Notes under the pieces: generated by a model
What the model was told of the DNA's origin: nothing
Database searches by the model: none
Seen by the model: only the letters and a program-made list of their open reading frames with translations
Shown: positions 33,265 to 35,157 of the stretch, in pieces
How the letters are laid out: every line of letters begins with the position of its first letter
Numbering within the stretch: position 1 is the stretch's first letter
Origin: Planctomycetota bacterium
GTDB lineage: Bacteria; Planctomycetota; Phycisphaerae; Sedimentisphaerales; Anaerobacaceae
Length of the DNA stretch: 35,157 nt
Reading direction: 5' to 3'
NCBI GenBank assembly: GCA_014384025.1
Contig: JACNGQ010000164.1
Span: 1 to 35,157, forward strand
Program-made: the position numbers and the translations under genes

Positions 33265-35157
33265 TTATATTTCGTGGTCAAGGTCCTCACCGTAGCGGAC
33301 AAGTCGAGCACTGTTAAAGACTACAATCAGTGAGCCGGCAAAATGCAAAGCCGCTGCATAGACAGCCGGCAGCCACCCGGCTGCTCCCGCCGTATCGCCA
33401 AGAATGACAAATAATATTCCAAAACCAAGATTCTGAGTAATAACTTTTCTTGTTTTTCTGGAAAGCCGAACGAGGAAAGGCAGCCGCTTCAAATCATTGC
33501 TCATCAGGGCAATTGAAGCGGAATTAATAGCTACGTCGCTGCCTGCCGCCCCCATAGCAATACCCAGGTCACCTGCCGCCAAAGCAGGTGCATCGTTTAT
33601 GCCGTCTCCGACAACGACAACAGTATGGCCGTCCTTTTTAATCTGCTCGACAATCGCTAATTTGTCATGAGGTAAACAATGCGCTTTGAAATCGGTACAA
33701 CTCAGTTCGGCGGCAACACGGCTGGCTACTTCATTCCGGTCGCCGGTAAGCATGGTTACTCTTTTTATGCCCAGATCGATCAGTTCCTTAATGGCTTGCC
33801 TGGCTTCGGGTCTGGTTTTGTCCTGCAAGCCAATCCAGCCGATGCACTTAGAATTTTTTGCTACATAAAGGGTGCTAAAACCCTGCTCCTCGTGCAGGGC
33901 CGGGTCGGAAACATTACTTACATCAATGTTGTTTTCCTTGAGGAATGTATCTCTTCCGACATAAATTGTGGATGAATCGATAAGTGCAGTTACGCCTTTA
34001 CCCGGTGTCTCCTTGAAATTGTTCGTTTCTGGTAAAGACAGGTTTGCTTCCTTTGCCACTTCCCTGAGCGCCCTTGCAGCCGGGTGTTTACTCATCTGCT
34101 CGGCAGAAGCAGCAGCAGCTAATAATTCAGCCGGCTCAACACCCTCAGAAGGTGTTAGTTTTGTTACATATAAACGGCCGGTAGTTACCGTTCCTGTTTT
34201 GTCGAACACCATTGCCGTCATCTTGCCGGCAATCTCGAGGTCGGCGACATTCTTTATCAGAATACCAAGGCGTGCAGAAGCGGAAATAGCCGCCACCATT
34301 GCCGTCGGCGTAGCCAGAATCAATGCGCAGGGACACGAGACAACAAGTATCGTAATGGCCCTGTCTATATCACGGGTGAAGAACAGAACTATACCGGCAA
34401 TCATTAAGATTGTAGGTGTGTACCATTTAACATTTTGGTCAATTATCCGCATAATCGGTATCTTCGTTTGTTCAGCCTGTATAATAAGGGACTGAACCTT
34501 ACCGAGAGTTGTGTCTTTACCGGCTTTGGTTACTGTAATATCGAGCACGCCTGTAAGGTTGTTCGTACCGGCGAAAACCTGCATCCCCGGGACCTTATCG
34601 ACGGGCAGAGATTCACCTGTTATCGTTGCCTCGTTAACGGAGCTAAGGCCTTTTATAACTTCGCCATCGGCCGGAATATTGTCGCCGGGGCGGGTACGGA
34701 TGCAATCGCCGGTTTTTAAGCTGCTTACTTTAACTTCTCTTTCAGAACCGTCACTGTCGATGATGTTTGCTTTTGTAGGTGTAAGCTTTATCAGAGATTC
34801 GATTGAGGCGCGTGCCCCGAGGGCGGTACGTGTTTCAATAAGCTCGCTGAGGAGCATAAAGAACGCGACGATACCTGCCGTGATGTAGTCCTGCGTTGCA
34901 AAGGCTGCTATTATGGCCAGTGCAACCAGCTCATCCATATGTGCATGTCCCTGAACGAGGCTTTTTATCGCATGATAGACGATGGGAGCACCGAGCAGTA
35001 TAGCACCGGCCATTGCAAAAAACTCAGCGTTGAAGCTGCTGCCGCCCCAAATGAGCTTCGCGATGCCGCTGTTTATCAGCAGCATTCCGCCGGCTAACGT
35101 TCCTAACAGTGCAATACTAACGCGAATCTTCTTGTCGTGAGTGAGCTCTGCGGCGAC
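33265..35157 (-). CDS. heavy-metal P1B-type ATPase, 5' end cut by window
   Basis: Metal-pumping P-type ATPase; the frame stays open to 35157 so the N-terminus, including any metal-binding domain, is missing. Seen: actuator TGES, metal-site VVSCPCALILATPTAM, phosphorylation DKTGT, hinge MLTGDRN and VVVGDGINDAPALAAGD. CPC plus ARLGILIKN resembles Zn/Cd or Cu pumps. The last-helix segment, where Zn pumps have an Asp-Thr-Gly and Co pumps His-Glu-Gly-Gly, reads LHFAGSLIVVFNSARL, so the metal is unclear. It is followed 25 bp later by the ABC ATPase gene. No metal regulator is visible in the window. Confidence 0.92.
   Translation of the reverse strand, partial: VAAELTHDKKIRVSIALLGTLAGGMLLINSGIAKLIWGGSSFNAEFFAMAGAILLGAPIVYHAIKSLVQGHAHMDELVALAIIAAFATQDYITAGIVAFFMLLSELIETRTALGARASIESLIKLTPTKANIIDSDGSEREVKVSSLKTGDCIRTRPGDNIPADGEVIKGLSSVNEATITGESLPVDKVPGMQVFAGTNNLTGVLDITVTKAGKDTTLGKVQSLIIQAEQTKIPIMRIIDQNVKWYTPTILMIAGIVLFFTRDIDRAITILVVSCPCALILATPTAMVAAISASARLGILIKNVADLEIAGKMTAMVFDKTGTVTTGRLYVTKLTPSEGVEPAELLAAAASAEQMSKHPAARALREVAKEANLSLPETNNFKETPGKGVTALIDSSTIYVGRDTFLKENNIDVSNVSDPALHEEQGFSTLYVAKNSKCIGWIGLQDKTRPEARQAIKELIDLGIKRVTMLTGDRNEVASRVAAELSCTDFKAHCLPHDKLAIVEQIKKDGHTVVVVGDGINDAPALAAGDLGIAMGAAGSDVAINSASIALMSNDLKRLPFLVRLSRKTRKVITQNLGFGILFVILGDTAGAAGWLPAVYAAALHFAGSLIVVFNSARLVRYGEDLDHEI

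Overview
The window looks like chromosomal DNA from a planctomycete of the Phycisphaerae type, probably Sedimentisphaerales-like. This is inferred from gene content: Tat-exported sulfatase and glycoside hydrolases, a PQQ-type beta-propeller protein, a DUF5107-TPR protein, a large secreted protein with carboxypeptidase-regulatory-like repeats, and an ABC exporter with a membrane-anchored partner. No rRNA, tRNA, CRISPR array or complete insertion sequence was seen.

Region 1 (1-2356) is visibly AT-rich (a sampled 60-base line has 17 G+C) and looks accessory. A small HNH nuclease gene reads leftward. Divergent from it is a tightly overlapping rightward cassette: a sigma-70-like factor, an unknown 147-residue protein and an ImmA/IrrE metallopeptidase. 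Two inverted repeats lie in the shared control region. This cassette is the best candidate for a poorly described regulatory or defence switch.

Region 2 (2357-9367), all leftward, holds an orphan multi-span membrane protein, a large secreted beta-sandwich protein ending in a cysteine-poor thioredoxin-like domain, and a two-component pair (histidine kinase and sigma-54 activator). A 30-bp imperfect direct repeat occurs in both intergenic regions around the secreted protein.

Region 3 (9368-12105) is the conserved rpsO-pnp unit. The pnp translation start lies inside a threefold tandem 30-bp repeat that creates two short upstream reading frames, and Pnp carries an acidic in-frame repeat insertion. 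Region 4 (12250-13685) is a single rightward, GC-richer PQQ-propeller gene with its own strong sigma-70-type promoter.

Region 5 (13776-35157) is an unbroken leftward series. From upstream to downstream it contains a heavy-metal P-type ATPase cut by the window end, an ABC exporter (ATPase, permease, membrane-anchored partner) and a PcrA/UvrD helicase. A glycan-degradation cluster follows: DUF5107-TPR, Tat-exported fucose-isomerase-like protein, GH10, GH2 and sulfatase. The series ends with pgi, a mannose-1-phosphate guanylyltransferase gene and ruvX. Pgi (Glc6P to Fru6P) and ManC (GDP-mannose) fit one sugar-nucleotide route. The glycan cluster fits attack on a sulfated, probably xylan-like polysaccharide outside the cytoplasm, without SusC/SusD genes in view.
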